Numbered from the stretch's first letter, positions 1 through 6,710 are shown. The stretch is DNA of 10,931 nt from Thermoflexales bacterium (GCA_017999195.1 JAGOBP010000082.1:1-10931); one strand, 5' to 3'. Numbers and translations are program-made. The notes: generated from the letters alone by a model not told the origin.

Positions 1-43
1 GTCCACCTGATGCAGATCGTGCGTTGACATATAAGGAGGAGAC

Positions 44-1762
44 ATGTCACGTTCACCCGCTCGTCGCCGCTATGCAACCTGGAGTGTGTGGTTGCTGATT
101 GTTAGCTGGCTGTTGACCGCCTGCGGTCCGGCCGCGACTCTGACACCCGCCGCGCCTGCCACCAAACCGACTGAACCCGCTGCCCCGAGCGCGCCCGCGC
201 CTGCGGCCGACCCCGCGGTGCTGAAGTTGGGCTGGTTGGGCAAACCAGACACCCTGAATCCGGCCTACGCCTTCCTCACCGAGTCGTACATCATGTTCGA
301 TCTGATCCTCAGTCCGCTCGTGACCGAAGGGATCGACGGCAAATACACCGGTGATCTCGCCGCCGAGTGGAGCAGCTCGCCCGACGGTTTGCTGTGGACC
401 TTCAATCTGCGCGATAACTTGAAGTGGCACGACGGCACGCCCCTGACCGCCGAAGATGTGGCCTGGTCGATCAACGCCGTTATTCAGAATCCCGATGGCT
501 GGGCGGCGCTGTCCGGCTATGTGGGCGGCTTCAAAGAGGCCCTCGCCACCGATGCGCAGACGGTTCAGATCGGGGTGGAAGAACCGATCGGGAACATGGA
601 ATACCGCGTGTCGTTTTTGTATGCGTTACCGCGCAAAGATTTTGAAGCCTTCGCCACGCCCGAGGATTTGCAGAACTTCGCCAACGATGCGGCCATGGGC
701 AGCGGCGCGTTCAAGTTGAAGACGTTCGATAAAGATCAGGGCGTCATCGTGTTGGACGCCAATCCCGATTATCATTTGGGCCGCCCCAAGATCGATCAGG
801 CCATCTTCCGCACCTTCGACAACGAAGACGCTATGGTGCAGGCCCTCAAGGCGGGCGACATCGACGCGATGATCGAGGTGCCCAGCACGGCGGCAGAAAC
901 GGTGAAGGGCTTTGCCAACGTCAAATTGGTGCAGCAGCCCAGCCGGGCGCTGTCGCAACTGATTATCAATTCCGCGCCGGCCGATCATGATCCCAAGCCG
1001 ACGCGCAGTCCGGCGCTGGAAGACCCTGTGGTCAAACTGGCTATTGCGCACGCCATCAACAAGCAAGACCTGGTGGATATTGTCTTGCAGGGCCTGGGCA
1101 AGCCGGGCTACAGTATCATTCCGCCGTCGCTGGGCGGCGGCTTCTGGCACAATCCCGCCATTCAAGACGTGCCCTTTGATTTGAAGACGGCCAATGATTT
1201 GCTGGAAAAAGCGGGCTATATTAAAGGCCCGGACAATATCCGCGCGAAAGACGGCGTGCGGCTCGATTTTAGGCTGCAATTCCCGTCGGATTCTGACACT
1301 GCGCCGCGTGTGGCCGATCTGATGGCGGGCTGGTTCAAAGAGGCGGGCATCAAGGTCACGCCGCAGGCCGTCGACCCTGATGCGTTGACCTCGGCCTGCT
1401 GTCCGGCGGGCGACTACGACCTGCTGTTGTGGGGCTGGGGCAGCGACCCCGATCCCGACTTCATGCTCAACGTTTTGACCAGCGAGCAGTTCGTCGAAGG
1501 CGGCTGGAGCGACAGCGGCTACAGCAATCCCAAGTACGATGAATTGTATAAGGCGCAACAGACGGCGACGGATCCGGCCCAGCGCCAGAAGATCGTTTGG
1601 GAGATGCAGCAGCTGGTCTTCGACGACAAGCCGTACATCGTGTACTGGTACGCGGACACGCTGCAAGCGTACCGCACCGATCGCTTCAAGAACTTCATCG
1701 AGTCGCCGATTCTGGCGCTTGAATCGGCCGCGTCGTTAAGACAGGTCGAGCCTGTCAAGTAG
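44..1762 (+). CDS. ABC transporter substrate-binding lipoprotein, peptide/nickel type (SBP_bac_5 family)
   Basis: Extracytoplasmic solute receptor that would capture oligopeptides (or a related ligand) and deliver them to the permease pair encoded downstream. Seen: a basic N-terminus (RSPARRRY), a hydrophobic stretch, then lipobox LTAC with Cys27 as the predicted lipidated residue, followed by an Ala/Pro/Thr-rich tether to about residue 57. The mature domain carries the family hallmark around residues 108-140 (AAEWSSSPDG, LRDNLKWHDGTPLTAEDV) and the late GWGSDPDPD segment near residues 463-471. The length of 572 aa is normal for the family. The ATG is set by a strong AAGGAGGA at 33-40. Cys452-Cys453 in a loop are unusual. 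The last codons contain a small palindrome (1740-1756). Ligand identity cannot be read from the sequence; peptide is the family default, while nickel, opines or sugars are also bound by relatives. Confidence 0.95.
   Translation: MSRSPARRRYATWSVWLLIVSWLLTACGPAATLTPAAPATKPTEPAAPSAPAPAADPAVLKLGWLGKPDTLNPAYAFLTESYIMFDLILSPLVTEGIDGKYTGDLAAEWSSSPDGLLWTFNLRDNLKWHDGTPLTAEDVAWSINAVIQNPDGWAALSGYVGGFKEALATDAQTVQIGVEEPIGNMEYRVSFLYALPRKDFEAFATPEDLQNFANDAAMGSGAFKLKTFDKDQGVIVLDANPDYHLGRPKIDQAIFRTFDNEDAMVQALKAGDIDAMIEVPSTAAETVKGFANVKLVQQPSRALSQLIINSAPADHDPKPTRSPALEDPVVKLAIAHAINKQDLVDIVLQGLGKPGYSIIPPSLGGGFWHNPAIQDVPFDLKTANDLLEKAGYIKGPDNIRAKDGVRLDFRLQFPSDSDTAPRVADLMAGWFKEAGIKVTPQAVDPDALTSACCPAGDYDLLLWGWGSDPDPDFMLNVLTSEQFVEGGWSDSGYSNPKYDELYKAQQTATDPAQRQKIVWEMQQLVFDDKPYIVYWYADTLQAYRTDRFKNFIESPILALESAASLRQVEPVK
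1740..1756. repeat. Small palindrome at the 3' end of the binding-protein gene
   Basis: GACAGG, 5-nt loop TCGAG, CCTGTC: a perfect 6-bp stem lying inside the final codons (encoding R-Q-V-E-P-V) just before the TAG. It resembles short palindromes scattered at gene ends in repeat-rich bacterial genomes. Whether it is multicopy cannot be judged from this window. Confidence 0.5.
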
Positions 1763-1774
1763 TTTCACCTCAAG

Positions 1775-1807
1775 CCCCTCTCCCGCCGCACGGGAGAGGG
1801 GTCTTTT
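1775..1807 (+). terminator. Intra-operon GC-rich hairpin with T-rich tail (possible attenuator)
   Basis: A perfect 11-bp stem, CCCCTCTCCCG (1775-1785) with CGGGAGAGGGG (1791-1801) and a 5-nt loop, is followed by TCTTTTG. It sits between the binding-protein stop and the first permease ATG (1814). In ABC import operons such a hairpin commonly gives partial termination or protects the 3' end, so that binding protein exceeds permease; that role here is inference. The right arm is also the only purine-rich Shine-Dalgarno-like stretch before the permease start, so folding could mask it. Stem sequences of this kind are also common as dispersed palindromes. Confidence 0.6.
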
Positions 1808-1813
1808 GATGCC

Positions 1814-2791
1814 ATGAACCGTCGCGATTATTTACTGCGCAAAATGCTGCTGGCGATTGTGACGTTGGCCGTCGTCGTCACGATCGACTTCTTCCTCTTC
1901 CGCGTGCTGCCCGGCGATCCCGTGCGCGCCGTGATTGGCCGCAATGTGCGCATCTCCAAAGAAGCCCAGCAGGCTTTGCGCGAACAATTTGGCCTGGATA
2001 AGCCGCTATTTCCCGATCAGTTCGTTAACACCGTCGGCCAGTGGGCACAGGGCAATCTGGGCGTATCATGGTCGCTGCGTCGGCCGGTGGGCGAAGTGCT
2101 GATGAGCAAGCTCGGCTATACGCTGTTGCTGATCACCAGCGGGCAAGTCCTGTCGATTGTGCTGGGCATTACGCTGGGCCTGTTCGCGGGCTGGAAGCGC
2201 AAGACGGCTGTCGATGTGAGCGCGTTGACCTTCTCGCTCATCGCGTGGGCTACGCCCACCTTCTGGCTGGGCATCATTTTGCTGGCAGCGGGCAGTACGT
2301 GGCTGGGCCTGCCCACAGGCGGCTCGGTCGAGCCGGGCAACATCGGCAAGCCGTTCCTTGAAAATCTGCCCGATATTCTGCGTCACCTGATTCTGCCGAC
2401 CCTCGCGTTCACGATCGTGTATCTGGGCGAATACATGCTGATCATGCGCTCGTCGATTTTGGAAGTGCTAGGTGAAGATTACATCCTGACGGCCAAGGCC
2501 AAAGGCTTCAGCAACTGGCAAGTCTTGCGCAAGCACGCGCTGAAGAATGCCATGCTGCCGATCGTGACGCTGGTGGCCTTGAATCTGGGCTTCACTGTCT
2601 CCGGCGCGATCTACATCGAGACGGTGTTTTCGTATGACGGGCTGGGCAAGTTATTTCAAACTGCGCTGGAAAAACAGGACTTTCCGCTGTTGCAGGGCGC
2701 GTTCTTGCTGTTGGCCGTGAGTGTGATCGTGGCGAATTTGTTGGCGGATTTACTGTACACGTATCTTGATCCGAGAGTGAGAGAGACGTGA
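1814..2791 (+). CDS. ABC transporter permease, DppB/OppB type
   Basis: Inner-membrane subunit of the peptide-type importer, pairing with the second permease (3309-4283). The 325-aa protein starts MNRRDYLLRKMLL. About six membrane segments can be drawn, at roughly residues 11-30, 101-125, 137-160, 190-211, 249-270 and 295-317. The family's N-terminal signature RVLPGDPVRAVIG (30-42) is present. The cytoplasmic coupling loop (EAA motif) is at about 221-251 (EDYILTAKAKGFSNWQVLRK and onward), where the ATPases dock. The C-terminus LLYTYLDPRVR is typical of the family. The purine-rich GAGAGGGG at 1794-1801 lies inside the preceding hairpin. The TGA stop is followed directly by a degenerate repeat tract. 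Confidence 0.95.
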   Translation: MNRRDYLLRKMLLAIVTLAVVVTIDFFLFRVLPGDPVRAVIGRNVRISKEAQQALREQFGLDKPLFPDQFVNTVGQWAQGNLGVSWSLRRPVGEVLMSKLGYTLLLITSGQVLSIVLGITLGLFAGWKRKTAVDVSALTFSLIAWATPTFWLGIILLAAGSTWLGLPTGGSVEPGNIGKPFLENLPDILRHLILPTLAFTIVYLGEYMLIMRSSILEVLGEDYILTAKAKGFSNWQVLRKHALKNAMLPIVTLVALNLGFTVSGAIYIETVFSYDGLGKLFQTALEKQDFPLLQGAFLLLAVSVIVANLLADLLYTYLDPRVRET

Positions 2792-2846
2792 TGGAAAACG
2801 TGGTGCGTGATACGTGGTGCGTGAGAAACGACGAGTGATGAGTGAT
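2792..2846. repeat. Degenerate tandem repeat tract between permease and DinB-like gene
   Basis: A perfect 13-nt direct repeat, ACGTGGTGCGTGA, occurs at 2798-2810 and 2812-2824 (period 14). It is followed by a tandem pair of the 7-mer GAGTGAT at 2833-2846, whose second copy runs into the ATG of the next gene (2845-2847). The tract fills the whole spacer and leaves no evident Shine-Dalgarno sequence. Its reverse complement resembles the tracts at 3286-3308 and 5271-5292, which share strings such as ACTCGT. Confidence 0.65.
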
Positions 2847-3285
2847 GTGTAAGCGATCTTACAGTGAAGAGAATGCGCTTCAGCGTGAGCGGTTGAAGGC
2901 GCTGGTCGCGAAATTGAGCGACGACGATCTGCGCCGCGAAGTGGGCGCAGGCTGGACCGTGGCCGCCACGTTGGCGCACATCGCGTTCTGGGATCAGCGC
3001 GTGCTGAAGTTGCTGCATCGCTTCGAGCGGCATGGCGTTGGCCCATCGCCGCATCCCGCCGATGTGGATGCCATCAATGATGCGGCCAAAGCACTGTGTC
3101 TGGCGCTGCCGCCGCACACGGCCGCGCAGCTGGCCGTCTCCACCGCCGAAGAACTCGACCGTGAATTGGACAAATTATCCGATGACATGCTGGCCGAACT
3201 GGTACACGCCGGTCATCCCATCAAACTATCGCGCGCCGAACATCGTCACTATCATTTGGATGAGATTGAACAATTGCTCGGTTGA
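2845..3285 (+). CDS. DinB-fold / maleylpyruvate isomerase N-terminal-like protein, putative metal binding
   Basis: Small 146-aa soluble, mostly helical protein of the DinB/YfiT/MDMPI-N superfamily. Seen: an N-terminal amphipathic helix (ENALQRERLKALVAKL), the hallmark GWTVAATLAHIAFWDQRVL with His45, and a C-terminal HxxxH-type pair, His133 and His137, in AEHRHYHLDEIEQ. These three histidines match the metal-ligand triad of the DinB family. Relatives include thiol-dependent transferases and many proteins of unknown function, so the reaction cannot be named. ATG 2845 is chosen over the in-frame GTG at 2842; both lie in a repeat and neither has a good ribosome binding site. It sits inside the importer operon, in the same direction, 53 nt after one permease gene and 23 nt before the other. 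A link to transport is unproven. Confidence 0.8.
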   Translation: MCKRSYSEENALQRERLKALVAKLSDDDLRREVGAGWTVAATLAHIAFWDQRVLKLLHRFERHGVGPSPHPADVDAINDAAKALCLALPPHTAAQLAVSTAEELDRELDKLSDDMLAELVHAGHPIKLSRAEHRHYHLDEIEQLLG

Positions 3286-3308
3286 TTACGCATTACTCGT
3301 TACTCATT
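3286..3308. repeat. Degenerate TTACTCGT-type repeat before the second permease
   Basis: TTACGCATTACTCGTTACTC plus three more bases fill the gap between the DinB-like gene stop and the permease ATG. The decamers CATTACTCGT (3291-3300) and CGTTACTCAT (3298-3307) each differ by one base from CGTTACTCGT at 5278-5287. No Shine-Dalgarno sequence is present in the gap. Confidence 0.55.
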
Positions 3309-4283
3309 ATGAACGATCGCTGGCTCATCTTCAAGCGCAACTTCGCCAACTTCTGGAAACTCTTCCGCCGCAGCCGGATGGGCAAAATCGGCGCGTTTCT
3401 GCTGATCACGGCGATCGGTCTGGCCACGTTTGCGCCGGTGATGACGCCGTATCAACCCACCGACACCATCCGCGATGCGAACGGGCGCGGCCTGACCTTT
3501 GCGCCGCCAAGCGTGCATGGCCCGCTAGGCACCGACGATGCCGGTCGGGACGTGTGGACGCAATTGGTGTATGGCGCGCGCATTTCATTGCTCATCGGCT
3601 TTATGGCGGGCCTCATCGCGATGTTTATCGGCAGCACGTTGGGCATTCTGGCGGGCTACTTCGGCGGCAAAATCGATACATTGTTGATGCGCACCACGGA
3701 TGTCTTTCTGGTCATTCCCGATCTGCCGCTGATTATCGTGCTGGTGGCCGTCATCCGGCAGGTGAATTCCAGCATCCCGCCGCTGCTGGTGTTGATCGCC
3801 GTCATCGGTTTGTTGTACTGGACCAGCACAGCGCGCCTTATCCGATCGCAAGTGCTGTCGATCAAGGAACGGCAATTTGTGGCGCGCGCGCGCGCCATCG
3901 GGGCGGGTAATCTGCACATCATTCGCAGACACATTCTGCCGCAAGTGCTGCCGTTGATCGTCGCCAGCACGGTGCTGATCATCTCGACTTCGATCTTGGT
4001 TGAATCCGGTCTGGCCTTCTTGGGCTTGGGCGATCCGACGCAGCCATCGTGGGGCACGATGTTGAACTTTGCCTTCGATCGCAGCGCGGTGTCCAATGGC
4101 GCGTGGTGGTTCTACCTGCCGCCCGGCCTGGCGATTGTGTGGGTGACGCTGGGCTGTGTGCTGCTTGGTAACGTGCTGGAAGAGATGTTCAACCCGCGGC
4201 TTACGTCGCATCATCTGGAAGGCGATCAACATATGGTCGCTGTGATCCACGAAGTCCACGAAGAACCACTAAGCAATTCTTAG
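3309..4283 (+). CDS. ABC transporter permease, DppC/OppC type
   Basis: Second inner-membrane subunit of the importer. The 324-aa protein has an N-terminal cytoplasmic stretch (FWKLFRRSRMGKIGAF), a first membrane helix at about 27-45, the conserved periplasmic motif PLGTDDAGRDVWTQLVYGAR (72-91), further helices near 92-117, 133-149, 157-175, 211-230 and 268-290, and the coupling loop ERQFVARARAIGAGNLHIIR at about 187-206. The family core normally ends at NPRL (295-298). Here a further 26 residues follow, the last dozen of them encoded by a palindromic repeat that also supplies the TAG stop. ATG 3309 is preferred; an in-frame TTG at 3282 overlapping the upstream stop is possible but would translate repeat sequence. 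No clear ribosome binding site is visible, so translation may be coupled to the upstream gene. Confidence 0.93.
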   Translation: MNDRWLIFKRNFANFWKLFRRSRMGKIGAFLLITAIGLATFAPVMTPYQPTDTIRDANGRGLTFAPPSVHGPLGTDDAGRDVWTQLVYGARISLLIGFMAGLIAMFIGSTLGILAGYFGGKIDTLLMRTTDVFLVIPDLPLIIVLVAVIRQVNSSIPPLLVLIAVIGLLYWTSTARLIRSQVLSIKERQFVARARAIGAGNLHIIRRHILPQVLPLIVASTVLIISTSILVESGLAFLGLGDPTQPSWGTMLNFAFDRSAVSNGAWWFYLPPGLAIVWVTLGCVLLGNVLEEMFNPRLTSHHLEGDQHMVAVIHEVHEEPLSNS

Positions 4284-4298
4284 TGCTCTTCGTGGATC
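4244..4298. repeat. Palindromic interspersed repeat, copy A (overlaps the end of the permease gene)
   Basis: Outer arms GATCCACGAAG (4244-4254) and CTTCGTGGATC (4288-4298) are perfectly complementary over 11 bp. Inner arms CACTAAG (4267-4273) and CTTAGTG (4279-4285) close a 5-nt loop, CAATT. A second CCACGAAG unit at 4256-4263 is bulged out or can pair alternatively. Copy B lies at 8093-8156 with the same GATCCACGAA...CACGAAG...CACTAAG order. Confidence 0.8.
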
Positions 4299-4309
4299 GA
4301 TTTTAGATC

Positions 4310-5335
4310 ATGAACACATCGGAACTGCTGCTCAGTGTTAGGCATCTGAATACAGACTTCATCACGCCCGATGGCACGGTGATGCACGCCGTCGAGGACG
4401 TGTCGTTCGACGTGTATCCAGGCCAGACGCTGGGCCTTGTGGGCGAATCGGGCTGCGGCAAAACGACGACGATGCTCTCGCTGATGCGGCTGCTCCCGGC
4501 CGCGGGCCGCATCACGCGCGGGCAAGTGCTGTTCAACGGCGTGGACCTGCTGGGTATCAGCGAGCGGCAGATGCGGCACTATCGCTGGAAGGAAATGGCG
4601 ATGGTCTTCCAGAGCGCGATGAACGCGCTGAACCCCGTGCGCAAAGTAGGCGATCAGATCGGCGAAGCGATTCTGCTGCACAACTTGATGGATCAAGCGG
4701 GGGCCGATCGGCGCGTGGAAGAATTACTGGATTTGGTGGGCATTGCGAAGTCGCGCAAAGATCAGTATCCGCACCAGTATTCGGGCGGCATGCGGCAACG
4801 AGCGATGATCGCGATGGCGCTGGCCTGTAAGCCTAAATTACTGTTCGCCGACGAACCGACCACCGCCCTCGATGTGATGATTCAAGCGCAAATTCTCGAT
4901 CTCTTGAAGAACATTCAGAAAGAATTAGGCTTGGCCGTAGTGCTGGTCACGCATGATTTAGGCGTGGTCGCCGAAATTTGCGACAGCGTCGTGGTGATGT
5001 ACGGCGGCAAAGTGGCCGAATACGGCTCGATCGATATTGTGTACAACGCGCCGCAGCACCCTTATACGCAGCGCCTTTTGAAGGCTTTTCCCGATCTCAA
5101 CAAGCCCGGCGATACGTTGGCCTCCATCCCGGGCTATCCGCCGCGCCTGAATGAACTGCCGCCCGGCTGCCGCTTCGAGCCGCGTTGTCACGTGAAGATC
5201 GATCGGTGCGCGAATGTTGCGCCGAAATTGATCGAAGTCACCGATCAATCGCCGCGTGCCACGTTGTATTCCTCGTTCGTTACTCGTCACGTGGCCGCGT
5301 GTCATCTGTTATCCGGCCCGGAGGTCGACGCCTGA
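4310..5335 (+). CDS. ABC transporter ATP-binding protein, DppD/OppD type
   Basis: One of two cytoplasmic ATPases that would energise the importer. All nucleotide-binding motifs are intact: Walker A GESGCGKT (45-52), Q-loop Gln101, signature YSGGMRQR (157-164), Walker B LLFADE ending Asp181-Glu182, and H-loop His215. The C-terminal oligopeptide-transporter domain carries four cysteines, Cys287, Cys293, Cys300 and Cys331. The equivalent motif binds a [4Fe-4S] cluster in a characterised DppD. The spacing from the third to the fourth cysteine is 30 residues, against 17 in the partner ATPase; the extra 13 or so coincide with repeat-like DNA at 5271-5292. The start follows copy A of the palindrome with no evident ribosome binding site. 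The stop overlaps the next start by one base. Confidence 0.95.
   Translation: MNTSELLLSVRHLNTDFITPDGTVMHAVEDVSFDVYPGQTLGLVGESGCGKTTTMLSLMRLLPAAGRITRGQVLFNGVDLLGISERQMRHYRWKEMAMVFQSAMNALNPVRKVGDQIGEAILLHNLMDQAGADRRVEELLDLVGIAKSRKDQYPHQYSGGMRQRAMIAMALACKPKLLFADEPTTALDVMIQAQILDLLKNIQKELGLAVVLVTHDLGVVAEICDSVVVMYGGKVAEYGSIDIVYNAPQHPYTQRLLKAFPDLNKPGDTLASIPGYPPRLNELPPGCRFEPRCHVKIDRCANVAPKLIEVTDQSPRATLYSSFVTRHVAACHLLSGPEVDA
5271..5292. repeat. Repeat-like insertion inside the DppD-type coding sequence
   Basis: CCTCGTTCGTTACTCGTCAC plus two bases matches the style of the intergenic tract at 3286-3308 (shared TTACTCGT). It encodes SSFVTRHV, part of a stretch with no counterpart in the partner ATPase between the third and fourth cluster cysteines. 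It keeps the reading frame. Confidence 0.45.
5320..5324 (+). promoter_or_regulatory. Ribosome binding site fixing the DppF-type start
   Basis: GGAGG lies 10 nt before ATG 5335 and supports that start over longer in-frame readings that begin as early as 5185. Those would duplicate coding space of the upstream ATPase. Confidence 0.7.
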
Positions 5336-6405
5336 TGTCCACGCCGAAGTTGGCCGTCAACGGCTTGAAAAAATATTTTCCAGTCAGGCAATCGATCGGC
5401 GACGTGCTGCGCCGCAAAGCGCCGTCGTTTGTGAAGGCCATTGATGGCGTGTCGTTTGATGTGGCGAAGGGCGAAGTGCTGGCGTTAGTGGGCGAATCGG
5501 GCTGCGGCAAGACGACGATTGCGAAGACGCTGCTGGGGCTGGAAGAGCAAACCGATGGATCGATCTTGTTTGACGGGCAAATCGTGGGTGTACACGAGCG
5601 TCGTCGCCGTGCGGGTTTGGTGGCGCTGGAGTCTTCGCCGCAACCGCAAGTGGTGACGCGCGAGCAGATGAATTCGCCGACCGTATCGATGAAGCACCTG
5701 CGTCAGAAGGCGCAGATGATCTTTCAAGACCCCTACGAATCACTCAACCCCCGATTGACCATCTTCGACATCGTGGCCGAGCCGCTGGAAGTGCACGGTC
5801 TGGCGAAGCCGCGTCCGCAACGCATCGCGCGCGTGAAGGCGGCGTTGGAAGATGCGGGCCTGCGCCCCGCCGAAGACTACTTCTTGAGGTTCCCGCATGA
5901 ACTATCGGGCGGGCAGCGACAGCGCGTGGTGATTGCGGGCGCGTTGGTGCTTGAACCGGAATTGCTCGTCGCGGATGAGCCGGTGTCTATGCTGGATGTG
6001 TCGATCCGCGCGGACATCTTGAATCTGCTGCGCGGCCTGCGCGATTCACGCGGCATCAGCATCTTGTTCATCACGCACGATTTAGGCACGGTCGCGTATT
6101 TTGCCGATCGGTTGGCGGTGATGTACTTAGGCCGCATCGTCGAGATTGGCGTGACGCGCGAAGTTTTATCGAAGCCGCAGCACCCTTATACCAAGGCTTT
6201 GCTGTCTGTTGTGCCTGTGCCTAATCCACGTTTGCGCCGCGAGCGGGTGATTTTGCAGGGCGAAACGCCCAATCCCATCCAGTTGCCCACCGGCTGCCGC
6301 TTCCATCCCCGCTGCCCCGTGGCAATCGATCGCTGCAAAGAAATTGATCCGCCGTTCATTCCCCTTTCGGACACACATCAGGCGGCTTGTTTGTTGGTCA
6401 AGTAA
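5335..6405 (+). CDS. ABC transporter ATP-binding protein, DppF/OppF type
   Basis: Second ATPase of the importer, forming the heterodimer with the product of 4310-5335. The 356 aa show Walker A GESGCGKT (53-60), Q-loop Gln131 in IFQDPYESLNPR, signature LSGGQRQR (190-197), Walker B LLVADE ending Asp214-Glu215, and H-loop His248. The C-terminal cluster motif has Cys321, Cys327, Cys334 and Cys352 (GCRFHPRCPVAIDRC ... AACLL). Between Walker A and the Q-loop, residues about 84-120 form a basic, low-complexity insertion (VHERRRRAGL onward) longer than in textbook DppF, where about 15-20 residues lie in this place. The ATG overlaps the upstream TGA by one base, so translation is probably coupled. It is the last gene of the operon. 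Confidence 0.95.
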   Translation: MSTPKLAVNGLKKYFPVRQSIGDVLRRKAPSFVKAIDGVSFDVAKGEVLALVGESGCGKTTIAKTLLGLEEQTDGSILFDGQIVGVHERRRRAGLVALESSPQPQVVTREQMNSPTVSMKHLRQKAQMIFQDPYESLNPRLTIFDIVAEPLEVHGLAKPRPQRIARVKAALEDAGLRPAEDYFLRFPHELSGGQRQRVVIAGALVLEPELLVADEPVSMLDVSIRADILNLLRGLRDSRGISILFITHDLGTVAYFADRLAVMYLGRIVEIGVTREVLSKPQHPYTKALLSVVPVPNPRLRRERVILQGETPNPIQLPTGCRFHPRCPVAIDRCKEIDPPFIPLSDTHQAACLLVK

Positions 6406-6411
6406 CCTCCC

Positions 6412-6436
6412 GACCCGTCTCAGCCGGGCCTTTTTT
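6412..6436 (+). terminator. Rho-independent terminator of the importer operon
   Basis: GACCCG (6412-6417) pairs with CGGGCC (6425-6430) except for one A/C mismatch. A 7-nt loop separates the arms and a run of six T (6431-6436) follows. It starts 6 nt after the last stop codon. The stem is short, so efficiency is uncertain. Confidence 0.6.
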
Positions 6437-6474
6437 ACTCAAATTTTACCGTTTACTATATGAACATCAGCGGG

Positions 6475-6533
6475 TTGGATAGCCCACGGCTGGGTGTGCT
6501 TTTGGGCACAATCGCCAGATGTGGGCTATCCAA
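6475..6533. repeat. Long interrupted palindrome upstream of the tldD promoter
   Basis: Perfect 13-bp arms TTGGATAGCCCAC (6475-6487) and GTGGGCTATCCAA (6521-6533) enclose 33 nt. These can fold further: CTGG (6490-6493) with CCAG (6515-6518), and TGTGC (6495-6499) with GCACA (6506-6510), around a TTTTGG loop. The right arm ends 8 nt before the -35 box. It could be an operator pair, a transcript hairpin or a miniature mobile palindrome; nothing here decides between these. Confidence 0.75.
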
Positions 6534-6541
6534 ATTGGCCC

Positions 6542-6572
6542 TTGACAGCCGCAAGCCGGGGCGTGATAGAAT
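6542..6572 (+). promoter_or_regulatory. Sigma-70-like promoter for the tldD-pmbA operon
   Basis: Consensus -35 TTGACA (6542-6547) is followed after 19 nt by TAGAAT (6567-6572), preceded by TG at 6564-6565, making an extended -10 element. Transcription would start near 6579 and leave a leader of about 130 nt. The 19-nt spacer is on the long side but is offset by the extended -10. Confidence 0.65.
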
Positions 6573-6699
6573 TTTGGTGTAACCGCAGCACCCGCGTTTT
6601 CCCCTTGTTTTCTCGATCAAATCGTTATTTAACCGGTTCCTGTCTGGAGAAAAATCCAGCCGTCAGCGGCCTGCGCTAACGGAGATTTGGCTATCCTTT
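6573..6699 (+). other. Leader region upstream of tldD
   Basis: Noncoding stretch with a small hairpin, CTGGA (6644-6648) and TCCAG (6655-6659) around GAAAAA, and the palindrome AACCGGTT at 6631-6638. I see no riboswitch consensus and no convincing small gene. Confidence 0.4.
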
Positions 6700-6704
6700 G
6701 GGAG
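6700..6704 (+). promoter_or_regulatory. Ribosome binding site fixing the tldD start
   Basis: GGGAG ends 6 nt before ATG 6711, favouring this start over the in-frame TTG at 6687, which would add eight residues. Confidence 0.7.
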
Positions 6705-6710
6705 TCTGCT

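Noticed and set aside
24..36. TTGACA followed by TATAAG just before the first gene
   Set aside because: The two boxes are almost adjacent rather than about 17 nt apart, so they do not form a promoter; a true promoter probably lies left of the window.
626..1666. 346-codon open frame on the minus strand opposite the binding-protein gene
   Set aside because: It lies wholly antisense to a gene with clear family motifs, is rich in Arg/His/Gln as expected of a shadow frame, and has no recognisable domain.
3032..3910. 292-codon plus-strand frame spanning the DinB-like gene and the second permease
   Set aside because: It is an off-frame reading of two genes with good motifs; its product is Arg/His-rich and low in hydrophobic order.
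5185..5334. N-terminal extension of the DppF-type protein
   Set aside because: The extra 50 residues overlap the upstream ATPase in another frame and resemble no family sequence; GGAGG and ATG 5335 explain the start.
6494..6679. 61-codon plus-strand frame across the palindrome and promoter, considered as a small peptide precursor for TldD/TldE
   Set aside because: It starts inside the inverted repeat, overlaps the promoter, has no ribosome binding site and no leader/core layout of a modified peptide.
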